33,142 bases of DNA from Clostridiales bacterium (GTDB taxonomy: Bacteria > Bacillota > Clostridia > Oscillospirales > QAMX01). The stretch lies in contig JAAZKA010000058.1 of NCBI GenBank assembly GCA_012800055.1, positions 1-33,142 of the forward strand. Direction: 5' to 3'. The position numbers and the translations under genes were made by a program. Positions 9,025-16,965 of the stretch are shown here, one piece after another; within the stretch, counting starts at the first letter, position 1; the number at the start of each line of letters is the position of its first letter. A model generated the notes under the pieces. The model was not told where the DNA came from. It searched no databases and worked only from the letters and a program-made list of their open reading frames with translations.

Positions 9025-9235
9025 TTGGGGCATGTGATGTGTATATTTTGCAGCATGCTCAGACTGTACTACTAGATGGATGGCAGCACGCGGCTTCGCA
9101 ATACTTCGGATAACATGCGCACATCTTCAGAATCTCTCCCATCGTTCTTGTGCAGAGATGCGTCTGTATGGTACACTATATATGAAAGATTCTGACTGTT
9201 CATACACGATTTTGTGAATTTTGGGAGGTACGCCT

Positions 9236-11455
9236 ATGAACATCCGCAACCGCATCATCCCCATCCCGCAGCAGTTTACCTGTCAGCCCGGCGCGGACAT
9301 CCTGCTCGGCACACCCGGCTGCGCGAACTTCCGCGTCATTACCGAAGCCTGCACCTGCGATCCCGTCGTCAAGTCGGCCGACACCCTTGTACGCGATACC
9401 CTCGGCGGACTGCTCGGCGTCTGCGCGTGCTGCACCGATGGCTCTGTCACTGTCACGCTCAGGCTCACCGACGCGCCCGCCGATGCTGCCAACGCCGACC
9501 AGGGCTACCGTCTCACCGTCGCTGAGAACGCCGTCACGCTCGAGGGCTTCGGTTCCGCCGGTCTCTACTACGCTGCCGTCACCCTCTCCCAGATAGCGAA
9601 GCTCGAGGCCGGTGAGCTCAAGCTCCCGCGCTGCGAAATTCTCGACTGGCCGCAGCTGCGTACCCGCGGGCACTTCATGGAATCCCGCTTCGGTTCCAAC
9701 TGCATGACCCTCGACGACTGGAAAGCTGTCGTCGACAACATGGCCGCGATGAAGATGAACCAGCTCTGCATCTCCGTCTACGGCTGCTGGTGCGTCCAGT
9801 ACGACGGCCGCGTCAGCGAGTACATGTATCTGCCGATTCGTAAGTACCCGAAGCTGAAGGTACCGGTCGTCAAGCGCTACTGGTCGCCCGAAAAGAACGC
9901 CTGGGTCGACGAGGAAACGCTGCCGCCGATGGTCGAACAGGACTTCTTCGGTGAGCTCATCGCTTACGGCAAGACCAAGGCTGTCGAGGTCTTTCCTCTG
10001 TTCAACTCCTACGGTCACAACACCCTCATCCCCGCGCAGTACCCCGAGGTCTCCGCGAAGGAAGAGGATGGCACCCCCACGCTCCACGGCTTCTGCACCC
10101 GCAACGAGAAGACCTACGAGCTGATGTTCAACATCTACGACGAGATCATTGACCGCTACCTCAAGCCCAACGGCATCACCAGCTTCCATATGGGTCTCGA
10201 CGAAGTGCACGGCGGCATCGCGAACAACGCGCAGGACATCTACAAGTTCCGTGACGCGCGCTGCCACTGTCCGAAGTGCAAGGACGCCGAGAAGGAAGAT
10301 CTGTACATCGACCACGCGATCAAGCTGATGAAGCACCTCAAGGAGCGCGGCATGAAGAGCATCTACATGTACTCCGACATGCTCGTACCGCACAAGTGGG
10401 GTGATATGAAGAAAGACTCGACCGAGCGGATGATGCACGCGATCAACGAGAACGGCCTGCGCGATGTCGCGGTCATCGACTGGTGGACATACTCCGACTT
10501 CCAGGAGGGTCTGATGTTCCAGTCGACGCGTCCGGAGCAGGGACTGCGGCGTACCGTGAAGCCGTGGAACGGGTACTACCACTGGAACCTGGTGTTCAAT
10601 CCGCTGAAAAACGTGTATCTGCTGGGCAAGATGGCACGTGAGGAAGGCTGCGAGGGCATGCAGAGCTACTCTGCATGGGATCTCAGCTACGACCGGACAC
10701 ATGTCGCACAGGCAGACTACGCATGGAACTTCGAGGGTACCGGTACGACGGATGAAGCGTCACGTGCGTACGCGAAGGCGAAGTTCCCGTCCCGTGCCGC
10801 GGACGCCGAGCGCGCGTTCAAGCTGTTCGACACGATCACGGCAACATCGAACACGAAGTACGCCGAGGGCGAGTTCGGCGTCGCGAACCGGATAATCATG
10901 GCGAACACACTGGCGTATTACAGCTACAGCTACGTCAATCCGGACAAGGCCTATCCACGCTCGTTCCCGGGTGAAGCGATGGAGAAGATTCTCGAGCACC
11001 GTGAGTACTATGAGCGTGCGATCCTGTCCATCGCCGCGATGGCACATCAGGCGGAGAACATCTGGCAGTGCATCGCGAAGGACTCCCGCTGCGACATCAA
11101 GATGGCACGGCGCTATGCGTGGGAGGCTGCCCACTACTACACGCTCGCCGAGGACTACCTCGCGCTGCTGCAGATGTTCGACCTCTACGGTGACGGAAAG
11201 CTCTGCGCGTATAAAAAGGCAAAGATGTCAGAGCTTGCCGGTTCCCGTAAGCTTGCGCGGCTGTCGCTGATGGAGCGCTTTGAGCAAGTCAAGGAGGACT
11301 TCCTGCGTCCGAGTCACTTGCGCAACCATTCGATCTTCATGCAGTTCTTCGCGGACCTCGAGGCGTACCTGCTGCGTACCGACGCCGCCGATGTCTCGCT
11401 CGACTTCAAGGACTTCTCCCTCCTCGCGAGCGCACAGTTTATGAAGCTCAGATAA
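9236..11455 (+). CDS. Glycoside hydrolase family 20-like protein (beta-N-acetylhexosaminidase-like)
   Basis: N-terminal IPIPQQFTCQPGADILLG and GYRLTVAENAVTLEGFGSAGLYYAAVTLSQ (GH20b-like), ILDWPQLRTRGHFMESRFGSN, GITSFHMGLDEVHGG (Asp-Glu catalytic pair). GGGAGG RBS; no obvious signal peptide. Confidence 0.8.
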   Translation: MNIRNRIIPIPQQFTCQPGADILLGTPGCANFRVITEACTCDPVVKSADTLVRDTLGGLLGVCACCTDGSVTVTLRLTDAPADAANADQGYRLTVAENAVTLEGFGSAGLYYAAVTLSQIAKLEAGELKLPRCEILDWPQLRTRGHFMESRFGSNCMTLDDWKAVVDNMAAMKMNQLCISVYGCWCVQYDGRVSEYMYLPIRKYPKLKVPVVKRYWSPEKNAWVDEETLPPMVEQDFFGELIAYGKTKAVEVFPLFNSYGHNTLIPAQYPEVSAKEEDGTPTLHGFCTRNEKTYELMFNIYDEIIDRYLKPNGITSFHMGLDEVHGGIANNAQDIYKFRDARCHCPKCKDAEKEDLYIDHAIKLMKHLKERGMKSIYMYSDMLVPHKWGDMKKDSTERMMHAINENGLRDVAVIDWWTYSDFQEGLMFQSTRPEQGLRRTVKPWNGYYHWNLVFNPLKNVYLLGKMAREEGCEGMQSYSAWDLSYDRTHVAQADYAWNFEGTGTTDEASRAYAKAKFPSRAADAERAFKLFDTITATSNTKYAEGEFGVANRIIMANTLAYYSYSYVNPDKAYPRSFPGEAMEKILEHREYYERAILSIAAMAHQAENIWQCIAKDSRCDIKMARRYAWEAAHYYTLAEDYLALLQMFDLYGDGKLCAYKKAKMSELAGSRKLARLSLMERFEQVKEDFLRPSHLRNHSIFMQFFADLEAYLLRTDAADVSLDFKDFSLLASAQFMKLR

Positions 11456-11479
11456 CCGCGTCTTGCGGGAAACAACGCC

Positions 11480-11520
11480 CGTCGGGATGTCCGGCACCGG
11501 ATACCCCGACGGGCTTCTGT
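11480..11520 (+). terminator. Intrinsic terminator-like hairpin after the GH20-like CDS
   Basis: GCCCGTCGGG ... CCCCGACGGGC with a weak T-rich tail. Confidence 0.55.
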
Positions 11521-11659
11521 ATGATGCCCGTTCTCCCGTATCCGGGACAGCAGCTGACTTATTTGGTCAACGGGAATGTGATCTCCGTGCAGGAGGCGGA
11601 TTGTCATCGAGGGCGGAGCGCAGCTCCTACCGCCGGATGCCATTTTTTCGTCTGTACAC

Positions 11660-11689
11660 TTGACACCGCGCCCCGAGACGTGCTATACT
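11660..11689 (+). promoter_or_regulatory. Sigma-A-type promoter
   Basis: TTGACA-N18-TATACT. Confidence 0.6.
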
Positions 11690-11747
11690 GAAAACAACTT
11701 GCGAGACTCGGAAGAGAACGGCACAAAAGTGAGAGGAGTATCAGCAC

Positions 11748-12521
11748 ATGAAGAAACCCGGAGAGTGGAAGACCGGCGCGTCGGTATGCCTGTATAAGCA
11801 GTTTACGGCGGAGAATCTGCGGGAGTGCGCGGACGCGGGGATCACTGCAGTCGAGGTGAGCGCGGCGTACGCGGAGGACTTTCCCGCGATCGCAAAGGAG
11901 GCCGCGGCGTGCGGCATCGAGCTGTGGAGCACGCATCTGCGCTTCTCCCACGAGTGGGACATTTCGCATGAGACATATACCGAATCGACGCTCACGCTGC
12001 ACGAGGAGCATCTGCGTAAAGCAGCGGCGGCCGGGTTCAAGCTCGCCGTGGTCCATCCCAGCGCCGAGCCGATCGCCGATGAGGACCGGCGGATGCGTTT
12101 GATGAAAAGCCGTGAGAGTCTGCTGCGGCTGGCGGCATTTGCCAAAGCCCTTGGAATGCGCCTGGCGGTCGAGAACCTGCCGCGCACCTGCCTCGGCCAC
12201 ACCAGCGGCGACATCAACTACCTGCTCACCGGCAACCCCGATCTGGGCGTGTGCTTTGACACCAACCATCTGCTCATCGAGGATAACCTGAACTTCATCC
12301 GGCGGCTTGGAAAACGGATCATCACGCTGCACGTCTCCGACTACGACTTCATTGACGAGCGGCATCTGCTGCCCGGCGACGGGAAGAACGACTGGCCGGC
12401 GATCATGCGTGCGCTGGCGGAGACGGGATACGAAGGCCCGTGGATGCACGAGGTCAGCGCCGGAAAGGGCTCCGCGGCTGATCTGCGCCGTACCCATCTG
12501 ATGTTCGCCGCACAGGTATGA
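11748..12521 (+). CDS. Sugar phosphate isomerase/epimerase (TIM-barrel, AP endonuclease 2-like)
   Basis: LRECADAGITAVEVS, AFAKALGMRLAVENLP, PDLGVCFDTNHLLIED, RIITLHVSDYDFIDERHLLPGDGKNDWPAIMRALAETGYEGPWMHEV. Confidence 0.85.
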   Translation: MKKPGEWKTGASVCLYKQFTAENLRECADAGITAVEVSAAYAEDFPAIAKEAAACGIELWSTHLRFSHEWDISHETYTESTLTLHEEHLRKAAAAGFKLAVVHPSAEPIADEDRRMRLMKSRESLLRLAAFAKALGMRLAVENLPRTCLGHTSGDINYLLTGNPDLGVCFDTNHLLIEDNLNFIRRLGKRIITLHVSDYDFIDERHLLPGDGKNDWPAIMRALAETGYEGPWMHEVSAGKGSAADLRRTHLMFAAQV

Positions 12522-12628
12522 GAGTCGCCCGTGCGGATGCGGGCGGTATGCGGGAGCGGTACGCCGGCAGCGAAAGCGTACGGTTCCCGTGTGCCCCCGG
12601 AGAAAAACGATTATTTTGAAATTAACTC

Positions 12629-12657
12629 TTGACAAATCGTGAAACATCTGCTATAAT
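12629..12657 (+). promoter_or_regulatory. Perfect-consensus sigma-A promoter for the tRNA genes
   Basis: TTGACA-N17-TATAAT. Confidence 0.85.
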
Positions 12658-12687
12658 AATTTTCGTTGACTTCGCAACGGGCACCAC

Positions 12688-12763
12688 GCTGGTGTAGCTC
12701 AATCGGCAGAGCAGCTGATTTGTAATCAGCAGGTTGCTGGTTCGATTCCGGTCACCAGCTCCA
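12688..12763 (+). tRNA. tRNA-Thr (anticodon TGT)
   Basis: Acceptor GCTGGTG/CACCAGC, anticodon arm GCTGATT-TGT-AATCAGC, T arm GCTGGTTCGATTCCGGT, encoded CCA. Confidence 0.95.
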
Positions 12764-12797
12764 CGCTCTTTCCCGAGTTCGGGCGACAATTGCATAT

Positions 12798-12883
12798 GGG
12801 AGGATTCCCGAGCGGCCAAAGGGGGCAGACTGTAAATCTGTTGTCTTACGACTACGATGGTTCAAATCCATCTCCTCCCACCA
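12798..12883 (+). tRNA. tRNA-Tyr (anticodon GTA), type II with long variable arm
   Basis: Acceptor GGGAGGA/TCCTCCC, anticodon loop CTGTAAA, T arm GATGGTTCAAATCCATC, encoded CCA. Confidence 0.95.
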
Positions 12884-12892
12884 ACAAAGCGG

Positions 12893-12932
12893 ACCAAAAA
12901 GCCTGTATTTTCGGCTTTTTGGTTCGTTTTTT
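12893..12932 (+). terminator. Intrinsic terminator of the tRNA operon
   Basis: ACCAAAAAGCC-TGTATTTTC-GGCTTTTTGGT followed by TCGTTTTTTG. Confidence 0.9.
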
Positions 12933-13108
12933 GTCCGACAAAGCAGCTTCCAACATTTTTCCAGCGGGTTCTGAAAAACGACCGGGTCGACGTGCTTCCG
13001 TGATTGCGGCGCCGAACCGTGATATACACTCACAGATTTCAACCGAGTTTGCCGGTATATTTGTCTCTGCATCCATGCGTGAAACCGTTGGTAAATCCGC
13101 GTCGTCGT

Positions 13109-13137
13109 TTGACAGATCGTAGGGTTTATGGTATTCT
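13109..13137 (+). promoter_or_regulatory. Sigma-A-type promoter upstream of the GNAT gene
   Basis: TTGACA-N17-TATTCT. Confidence 0.65.
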
Positions 13138-13167
13138 GTAGTACAATCCGAAAAAGGAGGGTTTTCC

Positions 13168-13959
13168 ATAACGCATTATGAAACGGTTACACGCCGGTAC
13201 TATGCGCGGTGGCTGGGACTGCCTGCGCTGCCGGAAAACGGCGGTGTCCGGTTCGTGTACACGCCGGAGAGAAACCGCGCGCAGTACGGCTACGCAAAGC
13301 CCTTCGACATCTATTGCTGGATCGAGCCGGGACGTATGGGTTGTTCCGCACGGGTGACGACGGTGTCGTACGGCGACCGCGCGCTGCGTCTTTCGGGATG
13401 CGCAGCGCAGATGCCGGACAGCCTGAAAGCGCGGCTTGATGAAACGATGGACGCGGAGGACATCCGGGCGCTTCTGCAGGAGACATACGGCGTCCCGGCG
13501 GCGCACACGGTCAAATACGTCTATCGAGGTGCAGATGAACCTTCCGTCCCTCATGAAGGACTGCGGACGCTGACGGAGGAGGATTTCTCGGCGTACCGGG
13601 ACTTCTGGCGGGCGTGCCACCCGGACGGACAGGACGGCTGGCTGCGGGAGTATTTCGATGAGATGACGGCAGTGGGCACCTGCGTGGGTGTGTACGCCGA
13701 CGGCATACTGGCGAGCTGCACGGACACACCGGGGATGCCGTACATGGCGGACGAGGTGCAGGAGATCGGCGTCAACACGCGTCCGGAATACCGCCGGCGG
13801 GGATATGCGGCGCTTGCGTGTATCCGATGCGCCGCGAACATCCTCGCGCGCGGGAGATGTCCGCAGTGGTCGACGGATGGCGGAAACCACGCGTCACGGA
13901 AGCTCGCCGCGCGCGTGGGATTTGAGAAGCTTGCGGACGTCGTGAGCGTGACGCTGTAG
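13168..13959 (+). CDS. GNAT-family N-acetyltransferase; start codon appears to be ATA
   Basis: AAAAAGGAGGGTTTTCC-ATA-ACG-CAT-TAT. GNAT signature EIGVNTRPEYRRRGYAALACIRCAANIL...DGGNHASRKLAARVGFEKLADVV. The ORF track begins at GTG 13255, but the frame is open back to 13123. Confidence 0.72.
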   Translation: MTHYETVTRRYYARWLGLPALPENGGVRFVYTPERNRAQYGYAKPFDIYCWIEPGRMGCSARVTTVSYGDRALRLSGCAAQMPDSLKARLDETMDAEDIRALLQETYGVPAAHTVKYVYRGADEPSVPHEGLRTLTEEDFSAYRDFWRACHPDGQDGWLREYFDEMTAVGTCVGVYADGILASCTDTPGMPYMADEVQEIGVNTRPEYRRRGYAALACIRCAANILARGRCPQWSTDGGNHASRKLAARVGFEKLADVVSVTL

Positions 13960-13960
13960 A

Positions 13961-13998
13961 AAAAATCCCCTGTCTTCCGTGTAAACGGAAGACAGGGA
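13961..13998 (-). terminator. Intrinsic terminator, mainly for the minus-strand nagB-eda operon (possibly bidirectional)
   Basis: CCCTGTCTTCCG-TGTAAA-CGGAAGACAGGG, 12-bp perfect stem; AAAAAA on + gives a T run on the minus strand. Confidence 0.85.
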
Positions 13999-14024
13999 TT
14001 CCTCAACACGCGGGGCAGGTACGG

Positions 14025-14663
14025 TCACGCGTACCGGACATCGCGGACGATGGCGGCGGCGGCGCGGCAGAGCTCGGAGATGCGGGAGAAGTCAGCGTCG
14101 GCGAGGAGGTCGGCGGTGACCATGAAAGACCCTCCGCACGCCGCCACGCACGGCAGCTTCAGGTAGTCGGCAAGGTTAGAAAGAGAGATGCCTCCGGTAG
14201 GGACGAAGCGGACGCCTCCGTAAGGTGCCGAGAGCGCCTTGAGCATTGCGGGTCCTCCTGCTTGCTCGGCCGGGAAGAACTTGAGCGTCGACAGCCCCAG
14301 ATCCAGGGCGGCTTCGATCTCGGTGGGCGTCATGACGCCGGGGAGAATCGGCACACCGCGCTCCATCGCGTAGGCAACAACGCGGGGGTTGGTGCCGGGC
14401 GACACGAGGAACTGCGCGCCGGCATCGACGGCGGCCTTTGCCTGCTCGACTTTGAGAACGGTGCCCGCGCCCACGAGCAGCGACGGGTTGTGCATGCGCA
14501 TCCGGCGAATGACCTCATCGGCGCCAGCCGCGCGGAAAGTCACCTCCGCGCACGGAACCTCACCTATGACCAGAGCGTCGGCGAGCGCTTCGGAAAGGCT
14601 TACTTCACGCAGCTTGATCACCGGGATGATGCCGCAGACCGACAGCGCTTCCATGATATCCAT
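14025..14663 (-). CDS. eda: Bifunctional KDPG/KHG aldolase (2-dehydro-3-deoxy-phosphogluconate aldolase family)
   Basis: CGIIPVIKLREVSLSEALADALVIGEVPCAEVTFRAAGADEVIRRM...LLVGAGTVLKVEQAKAAVDAGAQFLVSPGTNPRVVAYAMERGVPILPGVMTPTEIEAALDLGLSTLKFFPAEQAGGPAMLKALSAPYGGVRFVPTGGIS. Confidence 0.93.
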   Translation of the reverse strand: MDIMEALSVCGIIPVIKLREVSLSEALADALVIGEVPCAEVTFRAAGADEVIRRMRMHNPSLLVGAGTVLKVEQAKAAVDAGAQFLVSPGTNPRVVAYAMERGVPILPGVMTPTEIEAALDLGLSTLKFFPAEQAGGPAMLKALSAPYGGVRFVPTGGISLSNLADYLKLPCVAACGGSFMVTADLLADADFSRISELCRAAAAIVRDVRYA

Positions 14664-14721
14664 AGGAAATCCTTCCTTTCGTAGAGTGCAGGGGACATGT
14701 CATACACAGGACGCCTTCCCG

Positions 14722-15453
14722 TTACACGCGGGAGCCGGAGTCCTGGTCGATGAAGGTGGTGGCGTCGGGATGGGTCTTGAGCAGTGTGGCGGGGATCATG
14801 TTCGTCACGTCGCTGGTCAGCACCTTGTAAATTGCTTCGGCCTTGACCTTGTACGGTACAGGCGAGACAATCTTCTTACAGAGCATGATCTGATAGGGAG
14901 TCATGGAGATGGCCTGCTTGGGGACGTCGTCGAAGGTGGGGAACCAGCCCTCGCCGAGCTGCTGCTTGCGGCAGCGCTCGTCCAGCTCGACGACCTTGTA
15001 CGCACCGCGGTTATCGAAGTCCGCAGGCGGATCGTTGAAGGCAATATGGGTGTTCTCGCCGATGCCGATGACGCCGACGTCGATGGGCTTCTCACGGATG
15101 AGCGCGGTCAGGTCGACGATGCACGCGTCGACGGACGGATAGTTCCACGGCGCGACATAGTGCACGGCCTTAAGGTTGACCTTGGAGACAAAGCGCTCCT
15201 TCATGTACTTGACAAAGCTGGCGGGATGCTGCTCACCGAGGCCGACATACTCGTCGAGATGGAACAGGGTGACCTTCTGCCAGTCGATGTCCTTTTTGAT
15301 GAGGGCAGCGAGGGTGGTAAACTGGGAAGCGCCGGTGGAGAGGACGATGCGCGCCTCACCGTTGGCGGCGATGGCTTCGTTGATCTGCGATGCGATGAGG
15401 GTTGCGGCCTGTTCGCCGAGGTCCTCGGGTGTGGTGCAGCGTACAATTTTCAT
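14722..15453 (-). CDS. nagB: Glucosamine-6-phosphate deaminase
   Basis: MKIVRCTTPEDLGEQAATLIASQI...VLSTGASQFTTLAALIKK...VTLFHLDEYVGLGEQHPASFVKYMKERF...DVGVIGIGENTHIAFNDPPADF...ISMTPYQIM. Confidence 0.9.
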   Translation of the reverse strand: MKIVRCTTPEDLGEQAATLIASQINEAIAANGEARIVLSTGASQFTTLAALIKKDIDWQKVTLFHLDEYVGLGEQHPASFVKYMKERFVSKVNLKAVHYVAPWNYPSVDACIVDLTALIREKPIDVGVIGIGENTHIAFNDPPADFDNRGAYKVVELDERCRKQQLGEGWFPTFDDVPKQAISMTPYQIMLCKKIVSPVPYKVKAEAIYKVLTSDVTNMIPATLLKTHPDATTFIDQDSGSRV

Positions 15454-15484
15454 AGAAGTCAGCTCCTTGTGGTATAAAGTCAGT

Positions 15485-15537
15485 ATGAGAAATTTCTCAT
15501 TATATAACAGTATACCACATGCGCGGGACTTTTTCAA
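15485..15537 (-). promoter_or_regulatory. nagB promoter with a downstream 16-bp perfect palindrome (putative operator)
   Basis: Minus strand TTGAAA-N17-TATACT (15509-15537) and ATGAGAAATTTCTCAT (15485-15500). Confidence 0.65.
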
Positions 15538-15672
15538 CGGTAGAATCTCAAAATACCCGAAAACTTAAAGGAACGGACATGGATGGGACAACACCGGCTA
15601 TTTTCTTTCCAAAGCGCGGGACAAACGGTGTGATGTGCGCCTATATGGTTCGCAGGAATGCGATTTCGGCCC

Positions 15673-15701
15673 TTGACGTATTCTTCGCGCTGTGCTATAC
15701 T
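15673..15701 (+). promoter_or_regulatory. Sigma-A-type promoter
   Basis: TTGACG-N17-TATACT. Confidence 0.6.
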
Positions 15702-15778
15702 CACAAATGCGGGAGAACAATCCGGCACACACCGCTTATGAAACGAACGACAATTCCGGCAGCGGGAGGCAGAACACA

Positions 15779-16111
15779 ATGAGACAATGGGTAACGGAGG
15801 ACTGGGAGTTTGAGCTGACCGTTACGGAGGGAAAGGCCGGGCACTGCAGACTTGGCTTTGAGAAAGGCGACCGGTTTGTATTCCGGTACGGCTGCCCCGC
15901 CGGCATGTGCCCCAAAACGATGCAGCAGATTTACACCTGGTGCGAGGTAATCCGGTGCGGCGGCGACTTCACCTACAGAGGATGCCCGCAGAAGTACGAG
16001 ATGGATATCGGCTGTACCGACGGCTGCATCGGTTTTCACCTGAGGGCGTATCCTGTCAACCGTGATGAGAACGGGAAGCCGCTTCCCAACGGCGTAAGGC
16101 CGGAGGACTGA
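15779..16111 (+). CDS. TIGR04076-like small Cys-containing protein
   Basis: FELTVTEGKAGHCRLGFEKGDRFVFRYGCPAGMCPKTMQQIYTWCEVIRCGGDF...DIGCTDGCIGFHLRAYPV; GGGAGG RBS before ATG 15779. Confidence 0.7.
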   Translation: MRQWVTEDWEFELTVTEGKAGHCRLGFEKGDRFVFRYGCPAGMCPKTMQQIYTWCEVIRCGGDFTYRGCPQKYEMDIGCTDGCIGFHLRAYPVNRDENGKPLPNGVRPED

Positions 16112-16130
16112 GGGATATCAGGTATACAAA

Positions 16131-16166
16131 AAGAGGGAACGGTCATAAAACCGTCCCCTCTTTTTT
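16131..16166 (+). terminator. Intrinsic terminator
   Basis: GAGGGAACGGT-CATAAA-ACCGTCCCCTC-TTTTTT. Confidence 0.9.
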
Positions 16167-16170
16167 GCCT

Positions 16171-16950
16171 CTATTTTCGCAGCGCCGTCGGGTAGAGTTG
16201 ACAGCTCATCCCGCCGTCGACGATCAGCTCCGTCCCCGTGACGTTCTTCGATTCGTCAGAGCCGAGATACCACGCGGCGTTCGCGATGTCCTCGAAGTCG
16301 GAGATATCCCCCAGCGGGGTCAGTCCGCCGCTGACAATCTGACTGCTCCCCATCCTCCGCCATCGCTCCGTCTTGATCGTTCCGGGCAGCACCACGTTGC
16401 AGCGGATGCCGTACGGCCCCAGGTCGACCGCGAAGGCACGGCTCATCGCGTTGATGCCGCCCTTCGACGCGCAGTACGCAGCCCTGTTCGGGATTGCACG
16501 GTACGCCGTGTTCGAGCCGATGAACACAATCGCCCCGTGTCTGCGCTCCCGCATCCGCAGCGCCGCCTGCCGTACAATCGTAAAGTTCCACACGAGGTTC
16601 GTCTCGAACACCCGCGCGAATTCCTCCGCGCTCACCTCGAAGAACGGCTGACCGACCGCCGGATCCGTCCCGAAGCCCAGGTCGGCCGCGTTGAGTACCA
16701 CTGTGTCCACCGCAGTTCCCGACGCGTCGATATCCCGGAAGATATCCATCACGCGGCCCTCGTCGCGGATGTCCAGCGCATAACCCTTTGCATATACGCC
16801 GTACGTCCGCGATATTTCCTCCGCCGCCTTGTCTGCGCGGGACTGCTCACGGCTCGTCAGGATGGCCGCATATCCTTCCCGCGCAAACCGCGACGCAATA
16901 CAGTAGCCCGTCCCCGACGCCGCACCTGTTACAAATACCGCACGTTCCAT
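16171..16950 (-). CDS. Short-chain dehydrogenase/reductase (SDR) family oxidoreductase
   Basis: MERAVFVTGAASGTGYCIASRFAREGY, VVLNAADLGFG, GAIVFIGSNTAYRAIPNRAAYCASKGGINAMSRAFAVDLGPYGIRCNVVLPGTIKTE, GTELIVDGGMSCQL. ATG 16950 has the better RBS spacing than GTG 16956. Confidence 0.92.
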   Translation of the reverse strand: MERAVFVTGAASGTGYCIASRFAREGYAAILTSREQSRADKAAEEISRTYGVYAKGYALDIRDEGRVMDIFRDIDASGTAVDTVVLNAADLGFGTDPAVGQPFFEVSAEEFARVFETNLVWNFTIVRQAALRMRERRHGAIVFIGSNTAYRAIPNRAAYCASKGGINAMSRAFAVDLGPYGIRCNVVLPGTIKTERWRRMGSSQIVSGGLTPLGDISDFEDIANAAWYLGSDESKNVTGTELIVDGGMSCQLYPTALRK

Positions 16951-16965
16951 CGTCACAGCCTCCCG

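Noticed and set aside
9200-10702. 500-aa minus-strand ORF opposite the GH20-like gene
   Set aside because: Antisense of a well-supported CDS; no recognisable domain or RBS.
11521-11691. 56-aa ORF (MMPVLPYPGQQLTYLVNGNVISVQEADCHRG...) between the GH20-like and isomerase genes
   Set aside because: Lies directly after a terminator and runs through a TTGACA/TATACT promoter; no RBS or homology visible.
12552-12588. Hairpin GGGAGCGGTACGC ... GCGTACGGTTCCC after the isomerase gene
   Set aside because: A mismatch and a G-U in the stem and no T run; could be a weak terminator but not callable with confidence.
12790-13122. ORFs of 105-110 aa over tRNA-Tyr and its terminator
   Set aside because: They translate through tRNA and terminator sequence, so they are not coding.
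15579-15782. 67-aa ORF with an AAAGGA-like RBS upstream of the TIGR04076-like gene
   Set aside because: The promoter for the downstream gene lies inside it and the peptide has no recognisable features; cannot be supported as coding.
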